Below are positions 1 through 7,661 of a stretch of DNA of 64,000 nt, piece by piece. Within the stretch, counting starts at the first letter, position 1. Every line of letters begins with the position of its first letter. The notes below the pieces were generated by a model. The model was not told the origin of the DNA. It saw only the letters and a list, made by a program, of their open reading frames with translations, and did not search any database. The translations under genes and the position numbers were made by a program. This stretch comes from RGIG6375 sp964472725 (GTDB lineage: Bacteria; Bacillota; Clostridia; Oscillospirales; Oscillospiraceae). The DNA lies in contig CAYYLZ010000001.1 of assembly GCA_964472725.1 (NCBI GenBank), positions 1 to 64,000 on the forward strand, written 5' to 3'.

Positions 1-479
1 GTGAACGTGCCCTCCAGCTTTTCGGCCATATGTGCTAGGGTTTTGAAGTTCACTTCGCCCTCAGCCTCAAGAAGCTGAACAGCAATGTAACTGTCAGTTT
101 CTATGTGTGTTCTCGGCAGCTTCAGCTTTCGCCGAAGCTCACGGTCGTTGTAAATCATGCCATTGTGAGCAAGGGCGAAAGGTTCCGTTCCAGCAGTTCC
201 GATAAACGGGTGGGCATTGTAATCGAACTTCTTGTCACCCTGTGTTGCAAGTCGGGTATGGCACATAGCGGCGCGGGTATCGCTGCGCATATGAAACGGC
301 AGTTTTCTGCCGGGGATGGGGCGCTTGTAGATGCATATATCCCCGCTGCTGCAGTAAGCAACACCGGTGGCGTCTGTGCCGCGGGCTTCGGCAGCGGTAG
401 CGAGGATATGAAGTATCTGAGATTTTTGTTTTCCGCTGAGGCGGCGGTTGGGATCAAGTAATCCGAAAAGACAGCACAT
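1..479 (-). CDS. Class II glutamine amidotransferase, partial at window edge
   Basis: The minus-strand frame is open from the ATG at 479 to the window edge, giving 159 residues with no stop. It starts MCCLFG, so Cys2 becomes the N-terminal nucleophile after Met removal, as in Ntn-type class II amidotransferases. RLATQG (about residue 87) and AHNGMIYND (about 115-123) match the family's substrate and oxyanion region. These enzymes hydrolyse glutamine to deliver ammonia to a partner. The start ATG overlaps the stop of the upstream amidoligase as TAATG, implying translational coupling and a joint function. In comparative work on COOH-NH2 ligases (Iyer, Aravind and colleagues), stand-alone class II amidotransferases pair with amidoligases in this way. 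The C-terminus is outside the window, so a fused synthetase domain cannot be excluded. Confidence 0.85.
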   Translation of the reverse strand, partial: MCCLFGLLDPNRRLSGKQKSQILHILATAAEARGTDATGVAYCSSGDICIYKRPIPGRKLPFHMRSDTRAAMCHTRLATQGDKKFDYNAHPFIGTAGTEPFALAHNGMIYNDRELRRKLKLPRTHIETDSYIAVQLLEAEGEVNFKTLAHMAEKLEGTF

Positions 480-1585
480 TATATCTCCGCCTCACTTTCC
501 ACAGGCTCATTTATGTAGAGCTGACGTTCCTTGAGATAGCGCACCAGCTCCGGCTCGGTGCAGCCGAGGGCAAAGGCACTCCAACTCATGTTTTCCAGTT
601 CCTCGTCGGACATGAACAGGGCGAGATCGCAGAGCCTGTCCACAAACTGCAGGGATGCCACAAAGGTGTTGTATTTCATCGTCCCGCGAAGCACACGTAT
701 TTCGATGGTATTCTCGTTGGTAAGGTTGACGCAGGTATAGCGACTGTTGCCGGTTTCATATTTGGCGTGGTCAAGTATCTCCTTGGGCTTGTTGCGAAAT
801 CCGTAGCGCGACGCCCAGCGGTCAAGCTGGCGTTGTGTACGACGGCTGAATTTCAAAATCTCAGGCCAGAATTTCTCAAACAGGTAGAGAATGCGTGCGA
901 TACATTCGTCCTGCATTTCCGTAGTCGAACCGAAGGCAGTGCGATTTACATGGATATGCAGACCACAGGTGCGAGCCTGATGACTGGTGTAACCAAGCTC
1001 GCGAAGCTTGTCCAGCACAGCAGACCAAGGTATCTCCTTGAGGTGATACTCAAGGGTGGCAGGGTGACTGACGACCTCCCAACCGTCGGAAAGGCTTCCG
1101 TCATGTTTTGCATAGATTCGTTCCAAGCAGTTGGTGTTAGCTATGGCCAGAACAGCTTCCGCCTTGCTGTCCAGTTCGCCACCGTCGTCAACCTCCAACT
1201 CTATGCCGAAGTAGCGACTACCCTCACCGTAGAATATGGGTTCAGGCTTGTAGTAATAGTCGTGGATAACGCGCTTGCAGCGCTGGGAGTAGCACGCGCC
1301 GCAGTAGGCCTCGTAATCTTCTTCGTCTAAGTAGTGGGCAGCCTCATTGTGGATAACGCGCCCGCAGCTGCTACAGGTGGTGTAGGCCGCTTCATAACAT
1401 CGGGAACACAGGGGAATTATCGTATCTCCCGCGTTATCGTCATCGTAAATGCGTGTTCCGCAGTAATCGCAGATCACGGTGCGCTCATTAAGGCATCGAT
1501 AGCAATAGTGCCGTCCGTCAAATTCGTACAGCTCTTCCACCGAGCCATCTGCTCCACAGGCGAAGCAGCGTTCCTTTTCTTGCAT
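479..1585 (-). CDS. Amidoligase family protein with N-terminal zinc ribbons
   Basis: A 368-residue protein. Residues 1-105 carry many CxxC pairs (CFAC, CYRC, CDYC, CSRC, CSSC, CGAC), read as several zinc ribbons. From about residue 120 the motif YFGIELEVD, then KHDGSL, WEVVSHP and LHIHVNR, match the amidoligase fold (glutamine-synthetase-like COOH-NH2 ligase). The IEIRVLRGT segment near residue 297 is also typical. Such enzymes are thought to form amide bonds on peptides or cell-wall-like substrates; the substrate here is unknown. AGGAGGT sits 8 nt before the ATG. The downstream class II amidotransferase, coupled through TAATG, probably supplies ammonia. A terminator-like hairpin with a U-tract lies immediately upstream. 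Genes of this type are common on Clostridia conjugative and plasmid-like elements, which fits the mobilisation genes next door. Confidence 0.8.
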   Translation of the reverse strand: MQEKERCFACGADGSVEELYEFDGRHYCYRCLNERTVICDYCGTRIYDDDNAGDTIIPLCSRCYEAAYTTCSSCGRVIHNEAAHYLDEEDYEAYCGACYSQRCKRVIHDYYYKPEPIFYGEGSRYFGIELEVDDGGELDSKAEAVLAIANTNCLERIYAKHDGSLSDGWEVVSHPATLEYHLKEIPWSAVLDKLRELGYTSHQARTCGLHIHVNRTAFGSTTEMQDECIARILYLFEKFWPEILKFSRRTQRQLDRWASRYGFRNKPKEILDHAKYETGNSRYTCVNLTNENTIEIRVLRGTMKYNTFVASLQFVDRLCDLALFMSDEELENMSWSAFALGCTEPELVRYLKERQLYINEPVESEAEI

Positions 1586-1600
1586 GGTATATTACCTCCT

Positions 1601-1637
1601 AAACAAAAATTGCCCGGGACACAGTCACGTCCCGGGC
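1601..1637 (-). terminator. Intrinsic terminator or attenuator before amidoligase gene
   Basis: Perfect 9-bp arms (GCCCGGGAC at 1612-1620, GTCCCGGGC at 1629-1637) enclose an 8-nt loop. Read on the minus strand they are followed by ATTTTTGTTT. The structure ends about 15 nt before the amidoligase start codon, so it either stops read-through from a lost upstream minus-strand gene or works as an attenuator of the amidoligase operon. Confidence 0.65.
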
Positions 1638-1653
1638 TTCTCTATGGAGATAA

Positions 1654-1785
1654 TATGTAATTGAAGAAATCAAGAATGGCGAAAAACGATTTATTTCAGG
1701 CATATATTATCTTATTGAAGCTGCAAACATCGAATTGAATCCCAAACTGACTAACATTGCAGTAAGACAGAAACAGGAGGTTTGA
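1654..1785 (+). pseudogene. Coding-like fragment without start codon
   Basis: A 43-codon frame follows an in-frame TAA and ends in TGA five bases before the ATG of the excisionase-like gene. Its translation (YVIEEIKNGEKRF, then GIYYLIEAANIELNP) is amphipathic and protein-like but has no ATG, GTG or TTG. It could be the remnant of a longer gene cut by a rearrangement, or a small protein using a rare ATT start at 1660. The family was not recognised. Confidence 0.3.
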
Positions 1786-1789
1786 GACA

Positions 1790-1981
1790 ATGTTTGAACA
1801 ATATGACGATTTGCTGGACGTGACGGAAGTTTGTGAGCTTCTTAAGATGTCCAGAGGGTCTGTATACCCGCTGCTCATATCCGGTAAGATACCTGCGTTT
1901 CGCAACGGGCGCACATGGCGGATCCCCAAAGAAGGGGTAATGCAGTTTGTAAGAACCAGCAGCAAATTAAGTAGCAAATAG
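1790..1981 (+). CDS. Excisionase-like winged-helix DNA-binding protein
   Basis: A 63-residue protein. DLLDVTEVCELLKMSRGSVY (residues 5-24), followed by LISGKIPAFRNGRTWRIPKE, is the classic excisionase/HTH_17 layout: a helix-turn-helix, then a short wing with the R.G..WRIP motif. Such proteins bind direct repeats near attachment sites or promoters and act in excision or local transcription control. AGGAGG at 1776-1781 precedes the ATG by 8 nt. No integrase gene is found nearby, so it may be an orphan of a decayed element. A hairpin terminator follows. Confidence 0.75.
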   Translation: MFEQYDDLLDVTEVCELLKMSRGSVYPLLISGKIPAFRNGRTWRIPKEGVMQFVRTSSKLSSK

Positions 1982-1985
1982 AGAA

Positions 1986-2013
1986 GTCCGGCAGTGCAGA
2001 TGCGCTGCCGGAC
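1986..2013 (+). terminator. Hairpin after excisionase-like gene
   Basis: Perfect 9-bp arms GTCCGGCAG (1986-1994) and CTGCCGGAC (2005-2013), 4 nt after the stop codon. The following AAACTTT is only a weak U-tract, so this is a probable but not ideal terminator. Confidence 0.5.
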
Positions 2014-2091
2014 AAACTTTGTCCGAGGTGGACTTGTCCAAGCCCATATATATTTTGCGGACACAATAACTACAGACAAAGCCTTGTCCAA
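2010..2091. other. Cluster of TTGTCC motifs beside mobilisation genes
   Basis: TTGTCC occurs at 2019-2024, 2034-2039 and 2084-2089, with its complement GGACAA at 2010-2015 and a related GACAAA at 2075-2080. CTTGTCCAA is repeated directly with a 50-bp period (2033, 2083). Lying just downstream of an HUH/MobC-like pair, it could be a binding-site cluster or oriT-like region. No nick site is identified. Confidence 0.3.
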
Positions 2092-2094
2092 AAA

Positions 2095-2586
2095 TCAATA
2101 ATATAATACCGGCAATTGCTTTATGTGAAGCCTGCTTTTGAGCGGTGTAGGAAGGCATACACCGAATATATAAAGAGCTAGCTTATTATAATCGCTGTTA
2201 TTAGGAGAGTACCTTTTGCCGCTTACAAAGCTGATATTGTTCATTACGAAATGTATGTGATACTTTCCGTTATTGTGTATTCCGAATACTATTTGATATT
2301 CGGAGGAGAAATATTCACACACTCTGTAGGCCGTATAAAGTAAATCATTTGCACTGTCAATCTTAGCGCTTTCAAAATCGGAAAATGTCAGTATAAAATG
2401 ATGCAGCTGTCTGCCATCGGTCTGTCCGGTTACATCCTTGACCATATGCATCTGCGAGGCTGCGTATATGGGGTCTACGCTCAAACCACCGGTAAGCAAT
2501 GATCGCGGAAACACATAATTATGTATGACTTGTTCAAGTGCGTCCTTGTTCAGGTAGTCTCCTTCTGCGATCTTAAGAATCGGCAT
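2095..2586 (-). CDS. Short HUH relaxase-like mobilisation protein
   Basis: A 163-residue protein. HHFILTFS (about 62-69) and GKYHIHFVMN (about 106-115) contain the paired-histidine HUH metal site of MOBP-type relaxases, with the following NISF..GKRYSP loop. Relaxases nick oriT through a tyrosine; Tyr11 in EGDYLN is a candidate. The protein is much shorter than full relaxases (usually above 300 residues). The last ~25 residues (FGVCLPTPLKSRL onward) do not look like family sequence, suggesting a frameshift or truncation. It overlaps the upstream ribbon-helix-helix gene by 37 nt, the usual mobC-mobA order. It may be a degenerate relaxase or a stand-alone HUH nuclease; a second such protein is at 6273. 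Confidence 0.65.
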   Translation of the reverse strand: MPILKIAEGDYLNKDALEQVIHNYVFPRSLLTGGLSVDPIYAASQMHMVKDVTGQTDGRQLHHFILTFSDFESAKIDSANDLLYTAYRVCEYFSSEYQIVFGIHNNGKYHIHFVMNNISFVSGKRYSPNNSDYNKLALYIFGVCLPTPLKSRLHIKQLPVLYY

Positions 2587-2834
2587 ACGGTATTCAACTC
2601 CTCTCTCAGTGCGTCCTTGATATCGGATTCTGCCTCAAGTGAAGATACAAGCTCTGCCATAGCGCAGAAGTGCGGAAGCAGCTTTTGTTCATACTGTCTG
2701 TTATGGTATGGAATGTTCATTATGGCGCTGTTAATAAATTCGGTACGAGTAAAACCTTTGGCGATAGCTTCTTTGCATTTAGTAGCAGCTTCAGGTGACA
2801 GTCGTACACTTATGGGTCTATTGTTATTTTTCAT
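2550..2834 (-). CDS. MobC-like ribbon-helix-helix protein
   Basis: A 94-residue protein. RPISVRLSPEAATKCKEAIA with GFTRTEFINSAIMN (residues 6-41) is a ribbon-helix-helix DNA-binding fold, followed by a helical tail. In mobilisable plasmids and elements such proteins bind oriT and recruit the relaxase (relaxosome accessory protein). The GGAAG ribosome binding site is 6 nt before the ATG. The gene overlaps the downstream HUH gene by 37 nt, so the two form a mobilisation unit. It is divergent from the gene at 3008. Confidence 0.7.
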   Translation of the reverse strand: MKNNNRPISVRLSPEAATKCKEAIAKGFTRTEFINSAIMNIPYHNRQYEQKLLPHFCAMAELVSSLEAESDIKDALREELNTVCRFLRSQKETT

Positions 2835-2939
2835 GGAAATCTTCCTTTCTTGCCATGTTGGGCGGGCATTAGCCAGAGAGGGTTTTGTATTACAAACAGC
2901 AAATGTAAATACAGTACCTTCTCTTTATTTCATTGTTTG

Positions 2940-2968
2940 TTGCGTAGTAAAGAATTACCGTCTATAAT
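2940..2968 (+). promoter_or_regulatory. Sigma-A-type promoter for the gene at 3008
   Basis: TTGCGT (2940-2945), 17-bp spacer, perfect TATAAT (2963-2968); transcription would begin near 2975, about 33 nt before the start codon. Confidence 0.6.
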
Positions 2969-3007
2969 TGACACAGAACATCTGAAAAATGCAAAGGCGG
3001 TCATAAT

Positions 3008-4399
3008 ATGGCAAGCTGGAACGATAAAATTTATGAGATGATTGCACGTCAGGGTGCAGAAGCGGATACGGAGGATTCTCTGCGGGAGCAGGTGCGCGAT
3101 GTTGCTAAATCGACGCACCAATATATTTTCGCCACAAGCGGAAAGGAGCAGGGCAATACATATACTGCTCACATTGCGCAGCGCAGTTTTGAAAATGTGT
3201 TCGGAGCGATTTGCAAAATACTGTCGGGCGGAAGAAGCGTCGAACTGGATGATAGAAAATACCCTATCGGCGGCAGCACTGTCAGGAAATTTGAGCTTGC
3301 GGAGATTTCAGGATTTGAGCGCGGGTTGTATTTGGACTTCATCCTGTTTGCCATAGAGCAGCTTCATGAAATGCGGTACAGTAAGAAAAGGCCGTTTAAG
3401 TATATCAACGGCGATGAGATATATGCGACCCTGAAAAGGGTTACAAGCAATGATGGTGTGCTGCGAGGAAAAGTAAATGAGGTCGATCGAAACACCGTGA
3501 CGGTCAGTGCGGCATATAAAACGCAGATACTGTACTTTAGCGATAAAAACCTGGAACCCAGATTTCCAATGCTGCGTAAGAGAAAAGTGGATTATGATGT
3601 TAAATACTGCTTTCCGGCGATGGGCAAAGAATTCTACGTAACCCGGGACGAAGCAGAATTTTGGCTCAACTTCTATCTGCGGGAAAAGCAATGGGGAACA
3701 AACCTGGCGGTGCTGTTGAGCGATTATAATCCGGAGCTTTCACAAAACAAAAAACGGATAGAAGTGTGTGCCGAAATATGGGGCAACCTGGACTCTTCCA
3801 GAATCATTGCGACGCTGATGAGTATACCTTCGCCTGCATACCGCCTGAGCTACGCAAACAGCATATTGCGAGCGTATTTCCGGCATTTGGAGGAGCGAAC
3901 TGCGGAAAAGTTTTCGTGGACTGAGTTTGTCGGACTGTGCAATTCACAGAAAAATATATGGGGTGCAGTGGAGAACCTTAGTACACCGCCTTTCTCCGAA
4001 ACTCTCCAACAACTGAATGAAACGGCGTTTGCAGTTCTGCTGGCAGTGTGGATAGCTATGCAGTCCGCCATGCAAAATAAAGGAGAACCGCTGATTCACG
4101 GAAAATTGCCTGCTGAAGATTCAGCACGAGCCATTCTTAACGATGACATTCTGCTCAAACAGCTGCAGGAAAATTTGTGTGGGACGGCGCAGGCGGAAGT
4201 GGAGCGAATCTGTGGTATAAGCAACTCCACAGGCCTCACAGAACTAAAAAAACGCTGGCCTCTGCTTTTACTGGAAAATTGCAGCAGCAAACATATTCAG
4301 AATCTGATAGCAACTAGAGACTATGATAAGGCACCGGAGACCGGCGACAACAAAAGCTTTGCCGGCATACAAGAACAATGCTATATAGCAGAAAAATAA
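3008..4399 (+). CDS. Hypothetical protein (463 aa)
   Basis: The family was not recognised. The protein is soluble with no signal peptide or transmembrane segment. Residues 10-50 are charged and helical (RQGAEADTEDSLREQV). There is a lysine/arginine-rich middle (RKRKVDY about 190) and a helical C-terminal half with a hydrophobic stretch (FAVLLAVWIAMQSAM, about 345-359) better read as a buried helix than a membrane span. AAAGGCGG lies 8 nt before the ATG. It stands alone between its own promoter and the terminator at 4411, divergent from the MobC-like gene and upstream of the helicase operon, so it is probably cargo or a replication/mobilisation gene of the element. Confidence 0.6.
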   Translation: MASWNDKIYEMIARQGAEADTEDSLREQVRDVAKSTHQYIFATSGKEQGNTYTAHIAQRSFENVFGAICKILSGGRSVELDDRKYPIGGSTVRKFELAEISGFERGLYLDFILFAIEQLHEMRYSKKRPFKYINGDEIYATLKRVTSNDGVLRGKVNEVDRNTVTVSAAYKTQILYFSDKNLEPRFPMLRKRKVDYDVKYCFPAMGKEFYVTRDEAEFWLNFYLREKQWGTNLAVLLSDYNPELSQNKKRIEVCAEIWGNLDSSRIIATLMSIPSPAYRLSYANSILRAYFRHLEERTAEKFSWTEFVGLCNSQKNIWGAVENLSTPPFSETLQQLNETAFAVLLAVWIAMQSAMQNKGEPLIHGKLPAEDSARAILNDDILLKQLQENLCGTAQAEVERICGISNSTGLTELKKRWPLLLLENCSSKHIQNLIATRDYDKAPETGDNKSFAGIQEQCYIAEK

Positions 4400-4410
4400 T
4401 AAAAAGTCAA

Positions 4411-4466
4411 CCCCCGAAAGTCGGTATTTTTAGAAGAAGATTCCGAGTTTCGGGGGTCGGTTTTTG
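4411..4466 (+). terminator. Terminator after the 463-aa gene
   Basis: CCCCCGAAA (4411-4419) pairs with TTTCGGGGG (4448-4456) across a long loop that contains a further GTCGG/CCGAG near-pair, followed by CGGTTTTTGATTTTG. Confidence 0.55.
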
Positions 4467-4511
4467 ATTTTGATTCTGCTACGCTTATGTCACAAGAAAG
4501 GAGGAAATGCC

Positions 4512-6260
4512 ATGACTTATGATGAATACTGGCATACGCCCAAGGCGAGCAGACCGCCGCCCGAAAATACGGACGAGGAGAAGCTTCGCAAACGTGTTGT
4601 GGCAAGGGGCGTGAACCCTTATGAGCGGGAGGATATCCCGGAAAGCTTCGAGGTAATAGAGGCACCGGAAGGCTGGGTGACAGCTGCTTTGGGAAGCATA
4701 CCCAAGAAATTCTGCCCTAAGCAGGCAGTGTGCATCTGTTCCCCGACCGGCACCGGCAAAACTACCCTTGTGTCGTATATAACGAAGTTTTGCAGGGGAA
4801 ATGGCAAGGTTCTTCTGCTTGAACCCAGAACGATGATTGCCGAGCAGCAGAAAATGATCTTGAGCACAAGTCTGAAATCTAAGTGGAAAGATGTGAAAGA
4901 TCCGTTGGCGTTCAGGTACAACGACGAGTATGAGGACGTAGGACTGACGGTGATGACGTATCAGAAGTTTGCGGTAAGGTATAAAAGTATGGACCTGAGC
5001 AAATACAGCTGGGTCATAATGGACGAGATACATTTTGTCCATACCGATGTGCTGTTTTCGGCAAATATCGATGGGTTGCTCACAAAGCTGCCGCGGCTTT
5101 TTGCCGATGCCAAGCGGGTGTACATGTCGGCCACGCCGGAGGCGGTGCTGGATGACATCAGCAGGGTAGAGGCGGAGGCGATGAACGAATGCAGCCCCGG
5201 AAGGATATGTTATCGCGAAAGCTGCGGTAAGATGCTATATTACAAGTTTCCAGACCGCCTTGATCGGGTGAAGCTTCATTACTACGGTACTCGGCAGGAA
5301 ATTGTGGAGCTGGTGAAAAAGTACCCCGGGGATAAGTTCGTAATTTTTGTAGCGGCGAGGGAGAACGGTGACGGCAGTACAGCCGGTTCGTTTGTCAAGC
5401 TGCTTCAGGACGAGGACATAACCGTGGACTACCTTGATAGGTATAAAAAGAATACACAGACCTGGGAGTACGTTTGTCATATGCAGGATTTTCAGGCGAG
5501 GGTGCTTGTGTGTACCAGCGTGCTTGATTGCGGGATAAATCTGAAAAATCCTGCCCTGAAGCACATTGTGGTCGAATCAACAGACCGCACGGAGCTTATA
5601 CAGATGATAGGCAGAAAGCGTCTGAAGGACGGAGAACAAGTGAATGTGTATGTTGCAAATGTGGACGAAGACACCGTGGATTACCGGCTGTCGCAGGTGA
5701 ATGAATGGCTGGAGATCGCTGATGAATGCAGACGGGCGTTTACAGATGACGCGCATTTTTCACTGCTGTGGCGTGGTTGGACGGACGAGATGCCCGGCAG
5801 ACCCTTTGAGCATCTGCTTTATCCCACCGGCGGCGGGCGGCTGAAAGTGAAGCCTGCGGCATATAACACGCTGCGCCGTAGGCAAGCAACGCTGGAGCGC
5901 TTGAAGCGTGATTTGGAAACCTATGGGGATTCGGCGTTTCCTAGGATTGTGCACGAGTGGCTGGGGCAGCCGGAGTCGTATTCGGAGATGAATTGGCTCA
6001 TCCGTAGTTTATATTCAACGGATAAGAAGGCGCTGCTGAGCTTCCTAATGGAGCGTGCGGAAGCGCCGATACCCGCTTCGGAGTGGCCGGACGTTCTGCA
6101 AACGCTGCGAGAGCTGGTTATCAAGGTTGTGAAGAAGCAGCACGATGATACCCGTCAGTTAGGCTGGAAAGCCCTCAATGACAGGCTGAGGGAGGCCGAA
6201 CTGCCTTATGTGATAACACCCGGTGAAAACGAGAGTTTCATGATACAGCGTGAAGAATAA
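4512..6260 (+). CDS. SF2 DEAD/DEAH-box helicase-like protein
   Basis: A 582-residue protein. Walker A SPTGTGKTT (77-85), motif Ia LLEPRTMIAEQQ, motif II DEIH (171-174), motif III MSATP (about 204), and in the C-terminal RecA domain LVCTSVLDCGINL plus motif VI QMIGRKRL form a complete SF2 helicase core. I start it at ATG 4512, which has AAGGAGG 9 nt upstream; the frame is open further back (from 4464) but without a ribosome binding site. The stop is 12 nt before a HUH-domain protein, so the two are likely co-transcribed. Pairing of a helicase with a small HUH endonuclease-like protein suggests plasmid-like replication or processing, unproven. Residues beyond about 400 are helical and family-specific. 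Confidence 0.8.
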   Translation: MTYDEYWHTPKASRPPPENTDEEKLRKRVVARGVNPYEREDIPESFEVIEAPEGWVTAALGSIPKKFCPKQAVCICSPTGTGKTTLVSYITKFCRGNGKVLLLEPRTMIAEQQKMILSTSLKSKWKDVKDPLAFRYNDEYEDVGLTVMTYQKFAVRYKSMDLSKYSWVIMDEIHFVHTDVLFSANIDGLLTKLPRLFADAKRVYMSATPEAVLDDISRVEAEAMNECSPGRICYRESCGKMLYYKFPDRLDRVKLHYYGTRQEIVELVKKYPGDKFVIFVAARENGDGSTAGSFVKLLQDEDITVDYLDRYKKNTQTWEYVCHMQDFQARVLVCTSVLDCGINLKNPALKHIVVESTDRTELIQMIGRKRLKDGEQVNVYVANVDEDTVDYRLSQVNEWLEIADECRRAFTDDAHFSLLWRGWTDEMPGRPFEHLLYPTGGGRLKVKPAAYNTLRRRQATLERLKRDLETYGDSAFPRIVHEWLGQPESYSEMNWLIRSLYSTDKKALLSFLMERAEAPIPASEWPDVLQTLRELVIKVVKKQHDDTRQLGWKALNDRLREAELPYVITPGENESFMIQREE

Positions 6261-6272
6261 GGAGGAAAAATA

Positions 6273-6791
6273 ATGGCAATATTGTATGAAGTAAGAAATG
6301 GCAGTAAGGATTATGCACCCCTTGCCCGTGAAAGGCTGTTTGAGGAGCTTTGCAGTGCAGAACTGAACGGAAATGTGAAATGCGGCGGTTGTTTTATTTC
6401 GCCCATTAACCCGGTTGCCAGCATGGATGAAGTGGCTCAGTTTTACGGTGAAATCGGAGGATTGCAGTTAGTGCATTTCATCGTGGAGTTTGAGCCCATT
6501 GAGATGAGAGATCCTGACAACGCGGGCCACATTGCCAATCTGCTGGCGCAGGATATCGGCGGCAGATACCAGACGTTCTGGGTGCTGCATGATAATGATG
6601 AATATCTGCATTTCCATTTTATCATCAACCCCGTCAGTTACATTGACGGCAGCAGATATCCCGATGCAAATGATTCGAGCAATCTTGAATTTGTGAAGCT
6701 CAGGGCGACGCTGGAGGTGATCCTGCGCTGCAACAGGGTGCGTTCTTTGCAGTATGTTCCCGCCTGCGTAGGTAATATCCCCGCATCATAA
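6273..6791 (+). CDS. Second short HUH relaxase-like protein
   Basis: A 172-residue protein. VHFIVEFEP (about 67-75) and HDNDEYLHFHFIINP (about 109-123) give the HxH metal-binding core, and SYIDGSRYPDAND (about 126-138) parallels the GKRYSPNNSD loop of the protein at 2095. The two are therefore distant paralogues of one relaxase-like family. The length is nearly the same, which argues that the short form is natural and not just truncation. GGAGG lies 7 nt before the ATG, 12 nt after the helicase. Nicking or rolling-circle-type activity is an inference from the HUH fold. Confidence 0.65.
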   Translation: MAILYEVRNGSKDYAPLARERLFEELCSAELNGNVKCGGCFISPINPVASMDEVAQFYGEIGGLQLVHFIVEFEPIEMRDPDNAGHIANLLAQDIGGRYQTFWVLHDNDEYLHFHFIINPVSYIDGSRYPDANDSSNLEFVKLRATLEVILRCNRVRSLQYVPACVGNIPAS

Positions 6792-6867
6792 GCCATACGC
6801 ATAAGAGAACGCCGTACCGCTTATTTGCCGATAACGATAATGTGATTTGAGATAAGGAGGTGACCGG

Positions 6868-7023
6868 GTGGCGGATAAATCAGCAGAAAAGGCGCGCATA
6901 CAGCGCGGCCTGACCCTGCAATACTACAATAGAATTCTTATGGAAAAAGGCCTCATAAGCGAGCGCGACTACCGTCGCCTGGCCCTCTGCATAAGGACGA
7001 AGTATAAGTTAAACGCAAAATAA
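6868..7023 (+). CDS. Small protein, 51 aa, GTG start
   Basis: The GTG at 6868 is preceded by AAGGAGGTG at 6854-6862. The translation (VADKSAEKARIQRG, then TLQYYNRILMEKGLISERDY) is basic and helical. The MEKGLISERDYRRL segment resembles the short SHOCT-like helical motif of small proteins encoded near recombinases on Clostridia elements. It ends directly at a strong terminator. It may be the last gene of the helicase/HUH operon. No function is assigned. Confidence 0.6.
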   Translation: MADKSAEKARIQRGLTLQYYNRILMEKGLISERDYRRLALCIRTKYKLNAK

Positions 7024-7051
7024 AACCCGGGATGTCTCGGGTTTTATTTTT
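7022..7051 (+). terminator. Intrinsic terminator of the helicase/HUH operon
   Basis: AAAACCCGG pairs with CTCGGGTTTT around a short loop, followed by ATTTTT. It overlaps the TAA of the small gene. Confidence 0.75.
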
Positions 7052-7364
7052 GTAATAGTAGTCAAAATTGTGCTAGCGTTATTATTATTTTTGTGTATAG
7101 GCATCGATTAAAAACCGAGGACACGGTAGCTAATTGACGATAATGCTAGGTGCTTGCTTGAGAACAGAACGATGTGTATTCAAGGGTGAAATCTTAAACC
7201 ATTGTATTTTAGAAAAAAATATTTTATAATATTTTAAAGTTTTAAATTACTTGTTTTAGTGCAATGTCAAGAGACTATATGGGTTTTGCTGCGTGCGACT
7301 AGTATGTTGCGGGGGAAATTGTTGAGGGCCTAATGTTATAGAATGGCTTGGGGAGGATGTACTA
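7052..7364 (+). promoter_or_regulatory. AT-rich intergenic region with promoter
   Basis: About 310 bp without a gene. It is strongly AT-rich around 7195-7265. TTGTAT (7202-7207), 17-bp spacer, TATAAT (7225-7230) is a good sigma-A promoter, about 135 nt upstream of the gene fragment at 7365. Nothing else was recognised. Confidence 0.5.
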
Positions 7365-7634
7365 ATGAAGGTTTTTGATAATCTTACGAACATAGTTCGA
7401 GACGATATGGAGGCAATAATCGCGCGGAACAGCCGAGTGTCTATTGCCGCTGCCTGCTTTTCGATGTATGCTTACAATGAACTGCAGAAGCAGCTTGAAG
7501 ATGTGGATGAATTGCGCTTTATCTTTACATCCCCCACCTTTATTGCAGAAAAAACCAAACAAAAACGAGAATTCTATATTCCAAAGCATAACCGCAAGCA
7601 GAGCTTAAACAAATTATGCCCATCCATTACCTGA
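7365..7634 (+). pseudogene. N-terminal fragment of a helicase-related protein
   Basis: 89 codons. The first ~80 residues (VFDNLTNIVRDDM, SIAAACFSMYAYNELQ, LRFIFTSPTF, REFYIPKHNR) match the start of a large SNF2/DEAD-type helicase-related protein common on Clostridia mobile elements, which normally continues for hundreds of residues. Here the frame switches to unrelated sequence (LNKLCPSIT) and stops. The rest of the helicase is missing and an unrelated gene begins 28 nt later, so a deletion or cassette insertion replaced the 3' part. The GGGGAGG ribosome binding site is intact. Family recognition is from memory. Confidence 0.6.
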
Positions 7635-7661
7635 CAAATAAACCTACAGGAGGAAAGCGCA

